Positions 20,321 to 29,966 are shown, numbered from the stretch's first letter. The stretch is 64,000 nt of DNA from Desulfosporosinus cupriresistens (GCF_001707885.1 NZ_MASS01000003.1:36893-100892), one strand, 5' to 3'. Numbers and translations: made by a program. Notes: a model not told the origin generated them from the sequence alone.

Positions 20321-21027
20321 CTCCTTATGGGTATTTTCATTAGTCCAACTCTTACTACCAATTTTTCTTCTTGCTAGTGTATATTCTTTTTTTATTTGGA
20401 TAATCCTGCAAACTTTCCGAATTTTTTTAAATATTTTGTTTATTTTCTTTTTTTTAAAAAATAAACTATTTATTATTATTCTTTTGCCGTTTTTGGATTA
20501 TATAGGAATATTCAAAATATTTTTACTCTTAAAAAAGGAAATACCTCCTTAAAATTTCGAGAATGATAGTTGCCACACCAACACCGAAAAATTCGAGGGG
20601 ATAATTCCTATAATTAGTATTCGATATGAAAGTCAATTTTCCTTGGAACATTTATCATAAAGTTCACTGGTAGAAGGGTATTCGTTTTTTTATTTCCAAA
20701 AGATTTATAACTGGTTCTTTTTGACGGACCTGCGCTGGGATACAAGAGTTCATATTCTTTAGACCGTTTAAGCGAGAGTTTAAAATGTAAAGAATGCACG
20801 GATTCAACCGATAGAACTCTGTACTTTATATTGAGAAAGACCAGTGAATTATGGTTCATGCATATCTCATATTTAATACATTAAACATACCATTGAACTA
20901 TTGATCTTGTCTATAGAAAATGAATATATTCACAATCTAGTAACATTATTACAATTCTACTGTAAATCCCTATTATAAATACAATAATCTCTTTTCAATT
21001 GATTTCATAAGAGCTAAATTAAATAGT
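20321..21027. other. AT-rich intergenic region upstream of the acs operon
   Basis: About 700 bases with no convincing gene. It holds a candidate promoter for the acs operon near 20608-20636 and a short GC-poor hairpin (AAGGA/TCCTT followed by T's, minus strand, about 20534-20550) inside the presumed 290-base leader. An 81-codon open frame at 20614-20859 (minus) has no ribosome binding site and no recognisable similarity, so I do not call it a gene. Confidence 0.5.
20608..20636 (-). promoter_or_regulatory. Candidate sigma-A promoter for the acs operon
   Basis: Minus-strand TTGACT (20636-20631), 17-base spacer, TTATAG (20613-20608). It would give a leader of about 290 bases before cooC. Pattern match only. 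Confidence 0.35.
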
Positions 21028-22026
21028 TTAATCATTTTTCAGACTTTCTACAGCGCGCTCCGCCCATTTTGAATCGTTAAGAATCGCTCTACCAACACCA
21101 ATCAAATCCGCCTTTCCTTCTATCAAGAGTTGTTCCGCAACCTGGGGTTCGATAACTCCACCTGTAAGGATCACCGGGACGGATGCAACCTTTTTTATTG
21201 CTTCACTAAGTGGGGCAAAGTACCCCTGGCCGTTAAGTCCTGGAACCTGATACCCTGCAAAACCACCTGAGATGTCAAGGGCATTAATCCCCGCTCTCTC
21301 GAATTCACGCGCTGCAATTTGACTGTCTTCAATCGTCGTTCCGCCTTCTCGAAAATCGGAAGCACCTAAACGTAAAAAGATTGGAAAATCTCTTCCAACA
21401 GCGGTACGGACTGCTTCGATGATTTCAAGGTGAATTCTAATCCTATTGTAAATATCCCCCCCGTATTCATCTGTTCGATGATTCGTTAAGGGGGAGAAAA
21501 ATTGGTTGAGAAGGTAGCCATGGGCAGAATGGATTTCAACTCCATCAAATCCAGCTTCTTTTGTGCGAAGTGCTGCAAGTCGAAAGGCATCAATTAAATT
21601 GTCCAATTCTTGCCTTGATAATTCGCGGGGGAGACTACCCTTGCGGGGATTGGCAATGACTGAAGGAGCCACTGGGGATGACCCAATAATATCATAACTC
21701 GTGGCGCTTCCGGCATGGTTGATTTGCATCATTGCCTTGCAACCATTGTTCTGAATGGTTGTAGCTAATTCATGCAAACGATTGATCATCCTGTCATCAG
21801 CAATGGATAGCTGTTGATGACTCGCTTTTCCGTTCTCTTGAATAAAGCTATGTTCAATAATAACCAAGGATATGTAGCCACCCATTGATTTTTCAGCATA
21901 GTAATCCAGGATCTCTTGGCTTACTTCTCCGTCTGGTGAAGCCTTCGATGTTGCCATGGGCGGCATAACTAAGCGATTAGCAAGTTTTAAGGGACCGACT
22001 TGGAGAGGTTTAAGTAAATGAGTCAT
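21028..22026 (-). CDS. NADH:flavin oxidoreductase, old yellow enzyme family
   Basis: FMN-dependent oxidoreductase with an (alpha/beta)8 barrel, 332 residues. Motifs in order: LKLANRLVMPPMATS at the N-terminus, MQINHAG, the active-site region GFDGVEIHSAHGYLLNQFFSPLTNHRTDEYGG, FLRLGASDF and the C-terminal FMN phosphate site PVILTGG...ADLIGVGRAIL. It lacks the extra C-terminal Fe-S/FAD domains of 2,4-dienoyl-CoA reductase types, so it is the short form. The ATG at 22026 follows AGGTGG by 10 bases, and starts 50 bases after the DegV stop, so the two genes form a unit. The natural substrate cannot be told. Confidence 0.88.
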   Translation of the reverse strand: MTHLLKPLQVGPLKLANRLVMPPMATSKASPDGEVSQEILDYYAEKSMGGYISLVIIEHSFIQENGKASHQQLSIADDRMINRLHELATTIQNNGCKAMMQINHAGSATSYDIIGSSPVAPSVIANPRKGSLPRELSRQELDNLIDAFRLAALRTKEAGFDGVEIHSAHGYLLNQFFSPLTNHRTDEYGGDIYNRIRIHLEIIEAVRTAVGRDFPIFLRLGASDFREGGTTIEDSQIAAREFERAGINALDISGGFAGYQVPGLNGQGYFAPLSEAIKKVASVPVILTGGVIEPQVAEQLLIEGKADLIGVGRAILNDSKWAERAVESLKND

Positions 22027-22076
22027 TAATCCAATTCCACCTAACTTGATTTTTTCAGAGATTAAATATGATAACT

Positions 22077-22934
22077 TTAGGGGAACGGCCAAGGATGAAA
22101 CGCGAGGCCCAAAGTTCCAGGTCCGACATGGGTTGCAATGACTGGCCCAGCCTCGAATAATCGAATTTCATGTTCTGGAAAACGGGTCTGAAGTTCGTTT
22201 AGCAGAATTGCTCCTTCTTTAGGCACATTAACGTGAATAACACAAATACGGTACCGTTTTCCGTTAGATAATGTCTTGATTAATTCATCTAGTACACGTT
22301 GCCAAGCCCTTGTACTAGAACGCACTTTATCAAAAACGTCAATTACTGCTTTCTGATTAAAGTAAAGGATTGGTTTTATTTGCAACAAGGTACCAACTAA
22401 AGCTGCCGCCCCTCCAATTCGACCGCCTTTACGCAGGTTTTCAAGGGTATTGACAATAAAATAAAGTTCGGTATGTTGCCTGAGAATTTGAAGATTATGC
22501 AAAATTTCTGATACGATGAGCCCTTGCTCTACCCATTCTGCCGCAGCCCAAGCTAGTACACCAAGTCCCGCAGCAGCGGACCTAGAATCAAAGAGATGAA
22601 TATTGGGGTTAGAAGCTAAGTCAATTGCCATATGAGCTGAACGTAATGTGCCACTAATAGCTGCTGAGAGATGAATACTGACAATCTCCTCAACCCCTTC
22701 AGAAAATAAGGATTCATACGTTTGGAGAAATGCACCGACAGACGGTTGTGAGGTTGTGGACAAACCCGAAATATGACTCAATTTTTCAAATAAGATATCA
22801 TTAGATAATTCTGGTTCGGGAAATGTTTCATCTCCGATGGTAACGTTGAGGGGTACAACGCGAATCTGTAGTTTTTCTAAAATATCATGGGTTAAATATC
22901 CTGTAGAATCCATAACGATCCCTATTTTTCTCAA
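22077..22934 (-). CDS. DegV-family fatty-acid-binding protein
   Basis: DegV/FakB-like protein that binds a fatty acid, in some Firmicutes for phosphorylation by FakA. Motifs: IVMDSTGYLT at the N-terminus, the STTSQPSVG loop (about 60-68), IHLSAAISGTLRSAH and DSRSAAAGLG, LENLRKGGRIGG and the C-terminal THVGPGTLGLAF. 285 residues, family length. Start is TTG at 22934 with GAGGAG upstream. A second DegV paralogue lies at 40902-41786. No fakA-like kinase is in the window. Confidence 0.88.
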   Translation of the reverse strand: MRKIGIVMDSTGYLTHDILEKLQIRVVPLNVTIGDETFPEPELSNDILFEKLSHISGLSTTSQPSVGAFLQTYESLFSEGVEEIVSIHLSAAISGTLRSAHMAIDLASNPNIHLFDSRSAAAGLGVLAWAAAEWVEQGLIVSEILHNLQILRQHTELYFIVNTLENLRKGGRIGGAAALVGTLLQIKPILYFNQKAVIDVFDKVRSSTRAWQRVLDELIKTLSNGKRYRICVIHVNVPKEGAILLNELQTRFPEHEIRLFEAGPVIATHVGPGTLGLAFHPWPFP

Positions 22935-23321
22935 ATTATTTCTCTCCTCTTAATATTGAACACCTCAAACTATTTGTATGTTATAGGATCGTATAGAGTA
23001 TATCCTAAACTTCTCAGTTATGGAATAACTGAGCTTTTGCACTTTAATTTTTGAGCATATCTTCATAAACCATAGACTTGGAATACGAGATAAGAATTTT
23101 GAAGTTTTGCAAAGATATTCGGAAACACTTACGAATGTGTATTCTGTTTATGCTTGCTTAGGATTAATCTTAATCTAGTATAGTCAGTATACCATATATA
23201 TGAAATATTTACATATTTTAGTGTTTAATCTTTTATTAATAATACTATGTTCATCTTTCTTCTAGTATGTTGTTTTATGACGGTGACAGGGACGGAGTTG
23301 GTAGAAACTGAAAAGTAGAGG
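22935..23321. other. Intergenic region with a 9-bp palindrome
   Basis: About 390 bases without a gene. It contains a perfect inverted repeat with 9-bp arms and a 3-base centre at 23013-23033, and an imperfect one at about 22984-23006 (TAGGAT...ATCCTA). Both lie just upstream of the DegV gene and could be operator or hairpin sites. The two short open frames covering 23225-23618 are antisense shadows around the tRNA gene. Confidence 0.45.
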
Positions 23322-23350
23322 TTGACAGGATTACGGCGGTTTGTTATTAT
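23322..23350 (+). promoter_or_regulatory. Sigma-A promoter of tRNA-Pro
   Basis: TTGACA (23322-23327), 17-base spacer, TATTAT (23345-23350). Transcription would start about 12 bases before the tRNA. Confidence 0.8.
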
Positions 23351-23368
23351 AATAAACGTTCTAATAAA

Positions 23369-23445
23369 CGGGGCGTGGCGCAGTTTGGTAGCGCGCTTGG
23401 TTCGGGACCAAGAGGCCGTGGGTTCGAATCCCGTCGCCCCGACCA
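23369..23445 (+). tRNA. tRNA-Pro (anticodon CGG)
   Basis: 77 bases that fold as a complete cloverleaf: acceptor CGGGGCG with CGCCCCG (23369-23375 / 23435-23441), a D arm with GCGC pairs and the GG of TTTGGTA, an anticodon stem CTTGG/CCAAG with loop TTCGGGA (anticodon CGG, reads CCG), a T arm with GTTCGAATC, and an encoded CCA end at 23443-23445. A sigma-A promoter is upstream and a terminator directly downstream, so it is a single-gene transcript. Confidence 0.97.
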
Positions 23446-23453
23446 CTGAAATC

Positions 23454-23480
23454 AAAGGGTTTCCTTAATGGAAACCCTTT
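23454..23480 (+). terminator. Terminator of tRNA-Pro
   Basis: 11-bp perfect stem (23454-23464 with 23470-23480), 5-base loop, followed by ATTTTTTG. Confidence 0.9.
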
Positions 23481-23581
23481 ATTTTTTGTCTGTTTGACCC
23501 TCTTTTGTTCCACTTGTATTATTTTAAGTTTTAAACTTAAAGATGGCAAGTGCTCATCCTTAGTTTCGATATAATATAGAG

Positions 23582-24307
23582 TTATACATTTAATTTTATG
23601 CCATTTTCCTTTAACCACTTTCGCCTCTCTTTATAATCTGGAATCAGACTTTTTACCTGTTGCCAAAATTCCTTAGAGTGATTCATTTGAATAAGATGGC
23701 ATAGTTCGTGCACAACCACGTAGTCAACAATATATGTCGGGGCCATTACTAGTTTCCAATTGAAATTTAGATTTCCTTTATTTGAGCAGCTTCCCCACCT
23801 GGTTTTCTGGTTCTTAAACCTTACCGTCTTTATATTTACTCTAATTCTGTTGTTGAATAGTTCCAGTCGCTCTTCGATTACTCTCTTAGCTTTGCTTATA
23901 TACCATTGTTCTAGCTCACTTCTTATTGCTTCTCGTCTTTTTTCCAAAGGTATATCTTTATTTATATATACGAGGAATTGACTATCTGTTAAATTAATGG
24001 TAACGAATGCACCCTCAGCTTCTATTACCTTAAGTGGATAATCTTTACCCATAAACAAGAGCGTTTCGCCACTAACAAGCTCCCGTACTGGCCTTATCTG
24101 CGCAAGCCGTTGGCGATAACTCTCAAATTTATTTAATATCCATTCTCGCTTTTTCTCCACAAGGGGGATAATTTCACTATCGTCCATTGAAACAGGTGCC
24201 ACTACCTGTACTCCATCAACGCCAACTGATATATTAACATTTTTAGCTCTAAAGCTTTTTTTAATTGAATAGGAAATTACAGTAGAGCCTATTTTAAGGT
24301 TTTGCAT
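23582..24307 (-). CDS. YgjP-like metallopeptidase (M48-type, DUF45)
   Basis: 241 residues. The zinc-metallopeptidase signature HELCHLIQMNHSKEFW lies near residue 200 and gives the HExxH pair plus a downstream ligand. The family's RWGSC block (KNQKTRWGSCSNKGNLNFNWKLVMAP) precedes it. This is the YgjP/WSS1-like DUF45 group, sometimes found next to restriction-modification genes, but no such genes are near here. It has no signal peptide and is predicted cytoplasmic. Substrate unknown. It ends about 135 bases from the tRNA gene, which is on the other strand. Confidence 0.85.
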   Translation of the reverse strand: MQNLKIGSTVISYSIKKSFRAKNVNISVGVDGVQVVAPVSMDDSEIIPLVEKKREWILNKFESYRQRLAQIRPVRELVSGETLLFMGKDYPLKVIEAEGAFVTINLTDSQFLVYINKDIPLEKRREAIRSELEQWYISKAKRVIEERLELFNNRIRVNIKTVRFKNQKTRWGSCSNKGNLNFNWKLVMAPTYIVDYVVVHELCHLIQMNHSKEFWQQVKSLIPDYKERRKWLKENGIKLNV

Positions 24308-24389
24308 ATCGTCATTCCTTATCGAGCCATTTATACTAAATAATACTATGGTAAAACATAGTTTTACAAGAATTCATTTTGACCTATAG

Positions 24390-25277
24390 CTATTTTAAAG
24401 AATCAATAACTCGTCCCATGTCGGCTGGAAACGGCGCATTCACTGTGACCACTTGCGCCGTTCGGGGATGCCTAAAGCAAAGCATCGAAGCATGCAGTGC
24501 CTGTCTTCCAATAATGGAGGAGCGCCTTCCATACATACCGTCCCCTAATATTGCATGACCGATATGCGCTAGATGAACTCGAATCTGATGAGTCCTTCCG
24601 GTTGTTAACGAGAGTTCTAACAGTGATGCATCTGATAAAGTTTGAATGGTACGGTAATAAGTTATGGCTTGATCTCCGTCTGGCCGGGTCATACGTCGGT
24701 TAGGTTTATTAGGGCAATGACCGATAGGCGCATCAATGACACCCTTCTGCTTGAGTATACCTTGCACAATCGCTAGATAGGTCCGTTTAAAGGCACCACT
24801 CTGCAGTTGTCGCTCCATCTCTGTTTGTGTGTGAGCATCTTTGGCAAAAGCCACGCAGCCAGAAGTATCCCGATCTAATCGGTGTAGCGGCCTAATCGTA
24901 ATCAAAACTCTCTTCGTCTGAAAATAATGAGCCAAAAAATTGGCTAATGTTCCCCCATCAGTCTGTCCAGCAGGGTGAACAAGCTGCCCTGCCGCTTTAT
25001 CCAATACAATAATCTGAGCGTCCTCGTATAGTACATTGATTTCTCCCTCTTCAGGTCTAACCCCATAAGCTTGATCCGTTAGAACTAAAACTTGGAGAAT
25101 GTCACCGGCTTTCACCTTTTTTTGTAGGAAAACCTTGCGGCCTTTGAGTAAAATTCCATTAGCCCGTGTTAACTTTTGAATCCTACGTCCGGGGCACTGG
25201 ACTATTTGCTTGAGATAGGTTTCAACTGTCAAGCCCTCATGTTCAGCGGCCACAGTATAATTATCATAGGTCTTCAC
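24390..25277 (-). CDS. RluA-family 23S rRNA pseudouridine synthase
   Basis: Converts uridine to pseudouridine in rRNA. An N-terminal S4-like RNA-binding region (about residues 10-70) is followed by the catalytic RluA domain with the aspartate motif HRLDRDTSGCVAFAK (about 132-146) and the later blocks GRTHQIRVHLAHIGHAILGD. 295 residues, normal length for the RluC/RluD group; which rRNA position is modified cannot be told. It stands alone between the metallopeptidase and a divergent GNAT gene. Confidence 0.9.
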   Translation of the reverse strand: MKTYDNYTVAAEHEGLTVETYLKQIVQCPGRRIQKLTRANGILLKGRKVFLQKKVKAGDILQVLVLTDQAYGVRPEEGEINVLYEDAQIIVLDKAAGQLVHPAGQTDGGTLANFLAHYFQTKRVLITIRPLHRLDRDTSGCVAFAKDAHTQTEMERQLQSGAFKRTYLAIVQGILKQKGVIDAPIGHCPNKPNRRMTRPDGDQAITYYRTIQTLSDASLLELSLTTGRTHQIRVHLAHIGHAILGDGMYGRRSSIIGRQALHASMLCFRHPRTAQVVTVNAPFPADMGRVIDSLK

Positions 25278-25401
25278 TTTTAAGTTCCTTTCTTAATTGG
25301 ACTTAGATGGATTCCATGATATCACGGATCATTCTCCGATGCATATTGAATACTAGAACTGTCACAAATCTTTTGCTTGGCTGTAAAAGAAAGCTCAAAT
25401 A

Positions 25402-25430
25402 TTGATTTTAACCTTAAACAAATGATAAAA
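25402..25430 (+). promoter_or_regulatory. Candidate promoter for the GNAT gene
   Basis: TTGATT (25402-25407), 17-base spacer, GATAAA (25425-25430). Weak -10 match. Confidence 0.35.
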
Positions 25431-25475
25431 TATTTAATTGTTGAGTAAAATAAAGACTATAAGGAGTCCTATGTA

Positions 25476-26018
25476 ATGTTAAAAGGTCAGAAAACATGGA
25501 TTCGGCCCATTGAAGAAGATGATATTGACCTTTTATACCAATGGTATAATGATCAAGAGGTTAATTTATGGTCTAGTGGGGCCTGGCCCTTAAATACACT
25601 TCAGAGCAAAGATCAAATTGCGGAGAAGTTTCTCGATGGGGCACCAGACACTTACCGATATGCTATTTTAGATGAAAAAAAACTGCTTATCGGAACAACT
25701 GGCTTTAAGGAAGTTAATATCCCTGGTCGGTCCGCTACTCTCTATGTGGTTATTGGGAATAAGACCTATTGGGGTAATGGCTACGGCTCAGATGCATTAA
25801 TCACTTTTGTACGCTTTCTTTTTACTCAATGGAACTTCCACCGGATTTCGCTGGATACCTGGGATGAAAATATCCGAGCCATTAAAGCGTACGAAAAAGT
25901 GGGATTTCAAATTGAAGGACGTCAGCGTGAAGCACGTTTTGTGTTAGGAACCTATCACGATGCAATTCTCATGGGTTTATTGCGTGAGGAGTTTTTTGCT
26001 CTACATGGCAAATTATAG
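25476..26018 (+). CDS. GNAT acetyltransferase, RimJ/RimL type
   Basis: 180 residues. It follows the RimL/SpeG pattern: GQKTWIRPIEEDDIDLLYQWYND at the start, YVVIGNKTYWGNGYGSDAL as the acetyl-CoA pyrophosphate-binding loop (about 90-110), and NFHRISLDTWDENIRAIKAYEKVGFQIEGRQREA, the typical C-terminal half. It would acetylate an amino group on a protein, antibiotic or small molecule; the acceptor is unknown. It lies directly upstream of the FMN riboswitch on the same strand but is transcribed separately from the rib genes. Confidence 0.88.
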   Translation: MLKGQKTWIRPIEEDDIDLLYQWYNDQEVNLWSSGAWPLNTLQSKDQIAEKFLDGAPDTYRYAILDEKKLLIGTTGFKEVNIPGRSATLYVVIGNKTYWGNGYGSDALITFVRFLFTQWNFHRISLDTWDENIRAIKAYEKVGFQIEGRQREARFVLGTYHDAILMGLLREEFFALHGKL

Positions 26019-26072
26019 GGTTGCAAAAATTAACAACCTAGAGTAAACTGATAATAATTTCAAATACCGTAA

Positions 26073-26182
26073 TACTCCTCTGGGGTTGGGTGTAATTCCC
26101 TACCGGCGGTAAAGCCCGCGAGCCTTATGGCAGACCCGGTGACATTCCGGGGCCGACAGTAAAGTCTGGATGAGAAGAGGAA
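26073..26182 (+). ncRNA. FMN riboswitch (RFN element)
   Basis: The conserved RFN core is seen in order: closing stem CTCCTCT paired with AGAAGAGG, the GGGTGTAATTCCCTACCGG block, CGGTAAAGCCCGCGAGCC, GACCCGGTGACATTCCGGGGCCGACAGT and AGTCTGGATG. It binds FMN and lies upstream of ribD with an intrinsic terminator between, so FMN should cause premature termination of the rib operon. Confidence 0.96.
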
Positions 26183-26234
26183 CAGCTAAGATTAAGCGTT
26201 TTCGCGCTTTATTTGAGTTGTGACTTTGTGACCC

Positions 26235-26260
26235 AACACCTGGAGAAAGATTCAGGTGTT
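26235..26260 (+). terminator. Riboswitch-controlled terminator of the rib operon
   Basis: 8-bp stem (26235-26242 with 26253-26260), 10-base loop, then TTTTATT. It sits about 50 bases after the FMN aptamer and before ribD, the layout of the expression platform. Confidence 0.85.
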
Positions 26261-26323
26261 TTTTATTACCTATTTTTATGATTTTTGGAGACACTAAGTC
26301 CTAAAATAAGAAAGGGTTTTTGT

Positions 26324-27472
26324 ATGAATGCATCAAGTCCTTCTGCTCCTGAAGATGAAAAGTTTATGAGAAGAGCACTTGAATTAGCGGTCCAGGCAAT
26401 AGGTAGAACCAGCCCAAATCCTCTCGTGGGGTGTGTTATCGTTAAGGATAATCAGGTCGTCGGAGAAGGATATCACCTTAAGGCTGGAACTCCTCACGCG
26501 GAAGTTCATGCTCTGGCAGCTGCTGGTGATCAAGCACATGGTGCTACGGTTTATGTGACCTTGGAACCATGTTCACATTTTGGACGAACTCCGCCCTGTG
26601 CTGACGCGCTGATCCGTGCCGGAGTCAAACGAGTTGTCGTGGCTATGAACGATCCGAATCCACTTGTCTCAGGTCGCGGAATAGACCGTTTACGTGAAGC
26701 TGGAATTAAAGTAGACGTAGGTCTTTTGTTCCAAAAAGCCTTGACCATAAATGAAGTTTTTATTAAAGTGATCACTTCAGGCTTGCCTTTTGTAGTATAT
26801 AAAACTGCGATGACTTTAGATGGCAAAATTGCCACTGAGACGGGGGATTCACGGTGGGTTAGTCAAGAAAAATCCCGCCAATATGTCCATCAACTAAGAG
26901 ATCGCTACGATGTCATCATGGCGGGAAGCGAAACGGTTATCCAGGATAACCCTGCTCTAACCTGCCGGATTCCTGATGGAAGAGACCCTGTTCGACTGAT
27001 TGTCGATGGACAATTGCGTATCTCAGAAAAAGCTCATGTGCTTTTCGCCTCACAATACAGCCCTTGTATTATTGCGACCTCCCAGGCAGCCTCTGCAGAC
27101 AAGGTAGCATACCTCAAAAGCCTCGAACAGGTTGAAGTCTGGCAGTATGACACTCCCCGGCATGTCCCCTTGGAGAAACTGTTACGTGACCTCGTTCATC
27201 GCGGTTGGACAAGTGTGTTATTAGAGGGAGGCGGCGGACTGGCGGGCGAACTCATTAAAGAAAAGTGTGTTGATAAAGTTGAGTTTTTCATTGCCCCTAA
27301 GTTAGTTGGAGGAAACGGTCCTTCCCCCCTCTCGGGCTTACACATCCAACAAATGGCGGATGCCTTAGAACTTTATGACCTCCATGTTGATATGAATTCG
27401 GGCGATCTTCATGTTACTGGGTATACGTCAAAACCAGATGCCGGACGTCAGAAGCCAGAGATCAGCAAATGA
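26324..27472 (+). CDS. ribD: Bifunctional diaminohydroxyphosphoribosylaminopyrimidine deaminase / reductase
   Basis: Second and third steps of riboflavin synthesis. The N-terminal deaminase domain has the zinc site HAEVHAL and PCSHFGRTPPC (about residues 58-93). The C-terminal reductase domain begins at FVVYKTAMTLDGKIATETGDSRWVS and includes VLLEGGGGLAGELI. The ATG at 26324 is preferred over 26285 because the protein family begins close to FMRRALELA and AAAGGG lies upstream. 382 residues, normal. First gene of the operon under the FMN riboswitch; its 3' end runs about 70 bases before ribE. Confidence 0.95.
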   Translation: MNASSPSAPEDEKFMRRALELAVQAIGRTSPNPLVGCVIVKDNQVVGEGYHLKAGTPHAEVHALAAAGDQAHGATVYVTLEPCSHFGRTPPCADALIRAGVKRVVVAMNDPNPLVSGRGIDRLREAGIKVDVGLLFQKALTINEVFIKVITSGLPFVVYKTAMTLDGKIATETGDSRWVSQEKSRQYVHQLRDRYDVIMAGSETVIQDNPALTCRIPDGRDPVRLIVDGQLRISEKAHVLFASQYSPCIIATSQAASADKVAYLKSLEQVEVWQYDTPRHVPLEKLLRDLVHRGWTSVLLEGGGGLAGELIKEKCVDKVEFFIAPKLVGGNGPSPLSGLHIQQMADALELYDLHVDMNSGDLHVTGYTSKPDAGRQKPEISK

Positions 27473-27542
27473 CTTGTCTGATCAGAAAAATTACTTAGGC
27501 GAAACTCAAAACTTAGTTGTATGCCTTAGGGAGGGGATATGG

Positions 27543-28196
27543 GTGTTTACTGGAATTGTTGAAGAACTGGGTATTGTCCGAGGCCTTCGCCTCTTGCCAG
27601 AATCAGGGCAGCTTACACTCGAAGGGCAAAAGGTCCTTCATGGAACTCAGATTGGGGATAGCATCGCAGTCAACGGAGTTTGCCTGACAGTCATACGGCA
27701 AAGTGATCGAGACTTCACAGTCGATGTGATGGCTGAGACGTTGGAAAAAACAAATCTGACTGAGTTGAAAAGCGGAAATCGTGTCAACCTAGAACGGGCG
27801 TTACAGTTGCAAACCCGTTTAGGTGGACATTTGGTCAGCGGGCATGTCGATGGTGTAGGAAACATTCGCCGAATTACACCTTGGGGCATCGCCCAAGTTT
27901 ACGAGATTTCAGCCTCTCCTACCCTTCTTTCCTTTGTATTGCCAAAAGGGTCGATTGCCATTGACGGTATTTCGTTAACGGTCATAGATGTTGAATCCGA
28001 TTATTTTACGGTATCTCTGATTCCCCATACATTTAAGGAAACCACACTTGGACTAAAAGGAATTGGTGGAAATGTCAATCTTGAAACAGACCTTATTGGC
28101 AAATATGTTGCTCGATTCATGGGTTTAAACACAGCAATTGGTAAGGACAAACAAGATCTTTCTCTAGGTTTCTTGGCTGAACATGGATTTGTCTGA
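27543..28196 (+). CDS. ribE: Riboflavin synthase, alpha subunit
   Basis: Dismutates two molecules of 6,7-dimethyl-8-ribityllumazine to riboflavin. The protein starts [10 protein letters not shown] at the GTG 27543 (GGGAGGGG ribosome binding site upstream), and consists of two similar lumazine-binding barrels: residues 1-97 with NGVCLTV and [11 protein letters not shown], and 98-200 with [10 protein letters not shown] and [10 protein letters not shown]. 218 residues, typical. Second gene of the rib operon. Confidence 0.95.
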   Translation: MFTGIVEELGIVRGLRLLPESGQLTLEGQKVLHGTQIGDSIAVNGVCLTVIRQSDRDFTVDVMAETLEKTNLTELKSGNRVNLERALQLQTRLGGHLVSGHVDGVGNIRRITPWGIAQVYEISASPTLLSFVLPKGSIAIDGISLTVIDVESDYFTVSLIPHTFKETTLGLKGIGGNVNLETDLIGKYVARFMGLNTAIGKDKQDLSLGFLAEHGFV

Positions 28197-28238
28197 TTAT
28201 TGATACTTAAATAATTTAAAATTAAAGGAGTGAATGAC

Positions 28239-29441
28239 ATGTCATTTAACACTATCGAAGAAGCCTTAGAAGATATTCGACAAGGTAAGATGGTTGTTAT
28301 GGTAGATGATGAAGATCGCGAGAACGAAGGGGATTTAGTCATGGCCGCTGAAATGGCGACCCCTGAAGCGATCAATTTCATGGCAACTTATGGACGAGGA
28401 TTAATTTGCGTTCCATTGACTACGGAACGGATCCAAGCTTTACAACTTCAACAGATGGTCAATAACAACACCGATCCTCACGGAACTGCCTTTACGGTAA
28501 GTGTTGATTCTGTAGAAAGTTCCACCGGGATCTCTGCTTTTGAACGTGCACAGACCGTCAAGGTTCTAGTGAATCCTCACAGTGAGCCGACTGATTTACA
28601 GCGTCCTGGGCATATTTTCCCTCTTCAAGCCCGCGAAGGTGGAGTTTTGGTCCGGGCGGGACATACTGAAGGTTCAGTAGATTTGGCTCGTCTTGCTGGT
28701 CTTCAGCCCGCAGGCCTGATTTGCGAGATCATGAATGAAGACGGCACAATGGCAAGAGTGCCAGATTTGCAGCTTTTTGTTGCCAAACATAATTTGAAAT
28801 TAATTACTCTTAAAGATTTAATAAGTTATCGCCGTCAGTCTGAGAAACTCATCGAAAAAGTTGAAAGCATTAATCTTCCGACTGGTTTTGGCGAATTTCG
28901 AGCCGTCGGATATTTAAGCATTCTTGATCAAGAAGAACACATAGCGTTGGTTAAAGGAACGGTTGATGATGGTGAACCGGTACTCGTCCGGGTTCACTCG
29001 GAATGTCTGACTGGGGACGTTTTCCATTCCCGGCGCTGTGACTGCGGCGACCAACTCAGTGCAGCCTTAGAGGAAATCGAGCATGAAGGACGAGGTGTAT
29101 TGCTCTATATGCGGCAGGAAGGCCGGGGGATCGGGTTGTTGAATAAGTTAAGGGCCTATAAACTTCAAGAAGAAGGAAAAGACACAGTTGAAGCAAACCT
29201 AGCCTTAGGATTTCCCGAAGACTTACGTGATTACGGTGTGGGGGCCCAGATTTTAGCGGATCTTGGAATTTCCAAAGTTCGTTTAATGACCAATAATCCA
29301 CGCAAAATCGTGGGCCTTGAAGGATATGGCTTGCAAGTAGTAGAGCGTGTTCCTGTCGAAATACCTTCCATACCGGAAAATTCCAAATATCTCTGCACTA
29401 AGAAACATAAAATGGGACATTATCTGGCAAAAGTTCGCTAG
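28239..29441 (+). CDS. ribBA: Bifunctional 3,4-dihydroxy-2-butanone-4-phosphate synthase / GTP cyclohydrolase II
   Basis: Supplies both precursors of riboflavin. Domain one (about residues 1-200) has the DHBP synthase acidic motif [12 protein letters not shown] and the [13 protein letters not shown] block. Domain two (about 205-400) has the GTP cyclohydrolase II zinc ligands [17 protein letters not shown] and the RQEGRGIGL motif. I chose the ATG at 28239 (AAAGGAG 8 bases upstream) over the GTG at 28230, which overlaps the ribosome binding site. 400 residues, normal for RibBA. Confidence 0.95.
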   Translation: MSFNTIEEALEDIRQGKMVVMVDDEDRENEGDLVMAAEMATPEAINFMATYGRGLICVPLTTERIQALQLQQMVNNNTDPHGTAFTVSVDSVESSTGISAFERAQTVKVLVNPHSEPTDLQRPGHIFPLQAREGGVLVRAGHTEGSVDLARLAGLQPAGLICEIMNEDGTMARVPDLQLFVAKHNLKLITLKDLISYRRQSEKLIEKVESINLPTGFGEFRAVGYLSILDQEEHIALVKGTVDDGEPVLVRVHSECLTGDVFHSRRCDCGDQLSAALEEIEHEGRGVLLYMRQEGRGIGLLNKLRAYKLQEEGKDTVEANLALGFPEDLRDYGVGAQILADLGISKVRLMTNNPRKIVGLEGYGLQVVERVPVEIPSIPENSKYLCTKKHKMGHYLAKVR

Positions 29442-29504
29442 AATCTTGTTTGCACAATTAATTTATTTAATATTATTTTTTACTTTAGAAAGGATGTTTG
29501 AACA

Positions 29505-29966
29505 ATGAAAACTTATGAAGGAAAATTAATGGCCGAAGGGCTAAAGATCGGAATCATAGCTGCGCGTTTTAATGAATTTATCACGAGCAAATTAGTCAGT
29601 GGTGCCGTTGACGCCCTCCGCCGACACGGAGCGCTTGAAGACGATATAGAATTGGCCTGGGTCCCAGGTGCCTTTGAAATTCCCCTTGTGGCTCAAAAGA
29701 TGGCGGATTCTAAGCGCTATGATGCGGTCATTTGCCTTGGTGCTGTTATTCGAGGCGCTACTCCTCATTTTGACCTTGTCAGCAATGAGGTCAGTAAAGG
29801 AATTGCCCACGTTGGCTTACAAACTGGGGTTCCTGTAATTTTTGGTGTCATCGCCACTGATAGTATTGAACAAGCTATCGAACGCGCTGGAACTAAGGCT
29901 GGAAACAAAGGCTTTGACGCTGCTATGACGGCGATTGAAACTGCAAACTTGCTTAGATCCTTCTAA
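29505..29966 (+). CDS. ribH: 6,7-dimethyl-8-ribityllumazine synthase
   Basis: Penultimate step of riboflavin synthesis; forms icosahedral shells in many bacteria. Motifs: [52 protein letters not shown] with the catalytic histidine, [20 protein letters not shown]. 153 residues, exact family size. Ribosome binding site GAAAGG. Last gene of the rib operon; no clear terminator hairpin follows. Confidence 0.96.
   Translation: MKTYEGKLMAEGLKIGIIAARFNEFITSKLVSGAVDALRRHGALEDDIELAWVPGAFEIPLVAQKMADSKRYDAVICLGAVIRGATPHFDLVSNEVSKGIAHVGLQTGVPVIFGVIATDSIEQAIERAGTKAGNKGFDAAMTAIETANLLRSF

Noticed and set aside
20614..20859. 81-codon ORF upstream of the acs operon
   Set aside because: No ribosome binding site, AT-rich composition, no recognised motif, and it overlaps the candidate acs promoter.
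23225..23618. Minus-strand ORFs of 76 and 85 codons across the tRNA gene
   Set aside because: They are the well-known antisense reading of a tRNA-Pro (GDGIRTH...[14 protein letters not shown]) and have no ribosome binding site; the tRNA cloverleaf explains the sequence.
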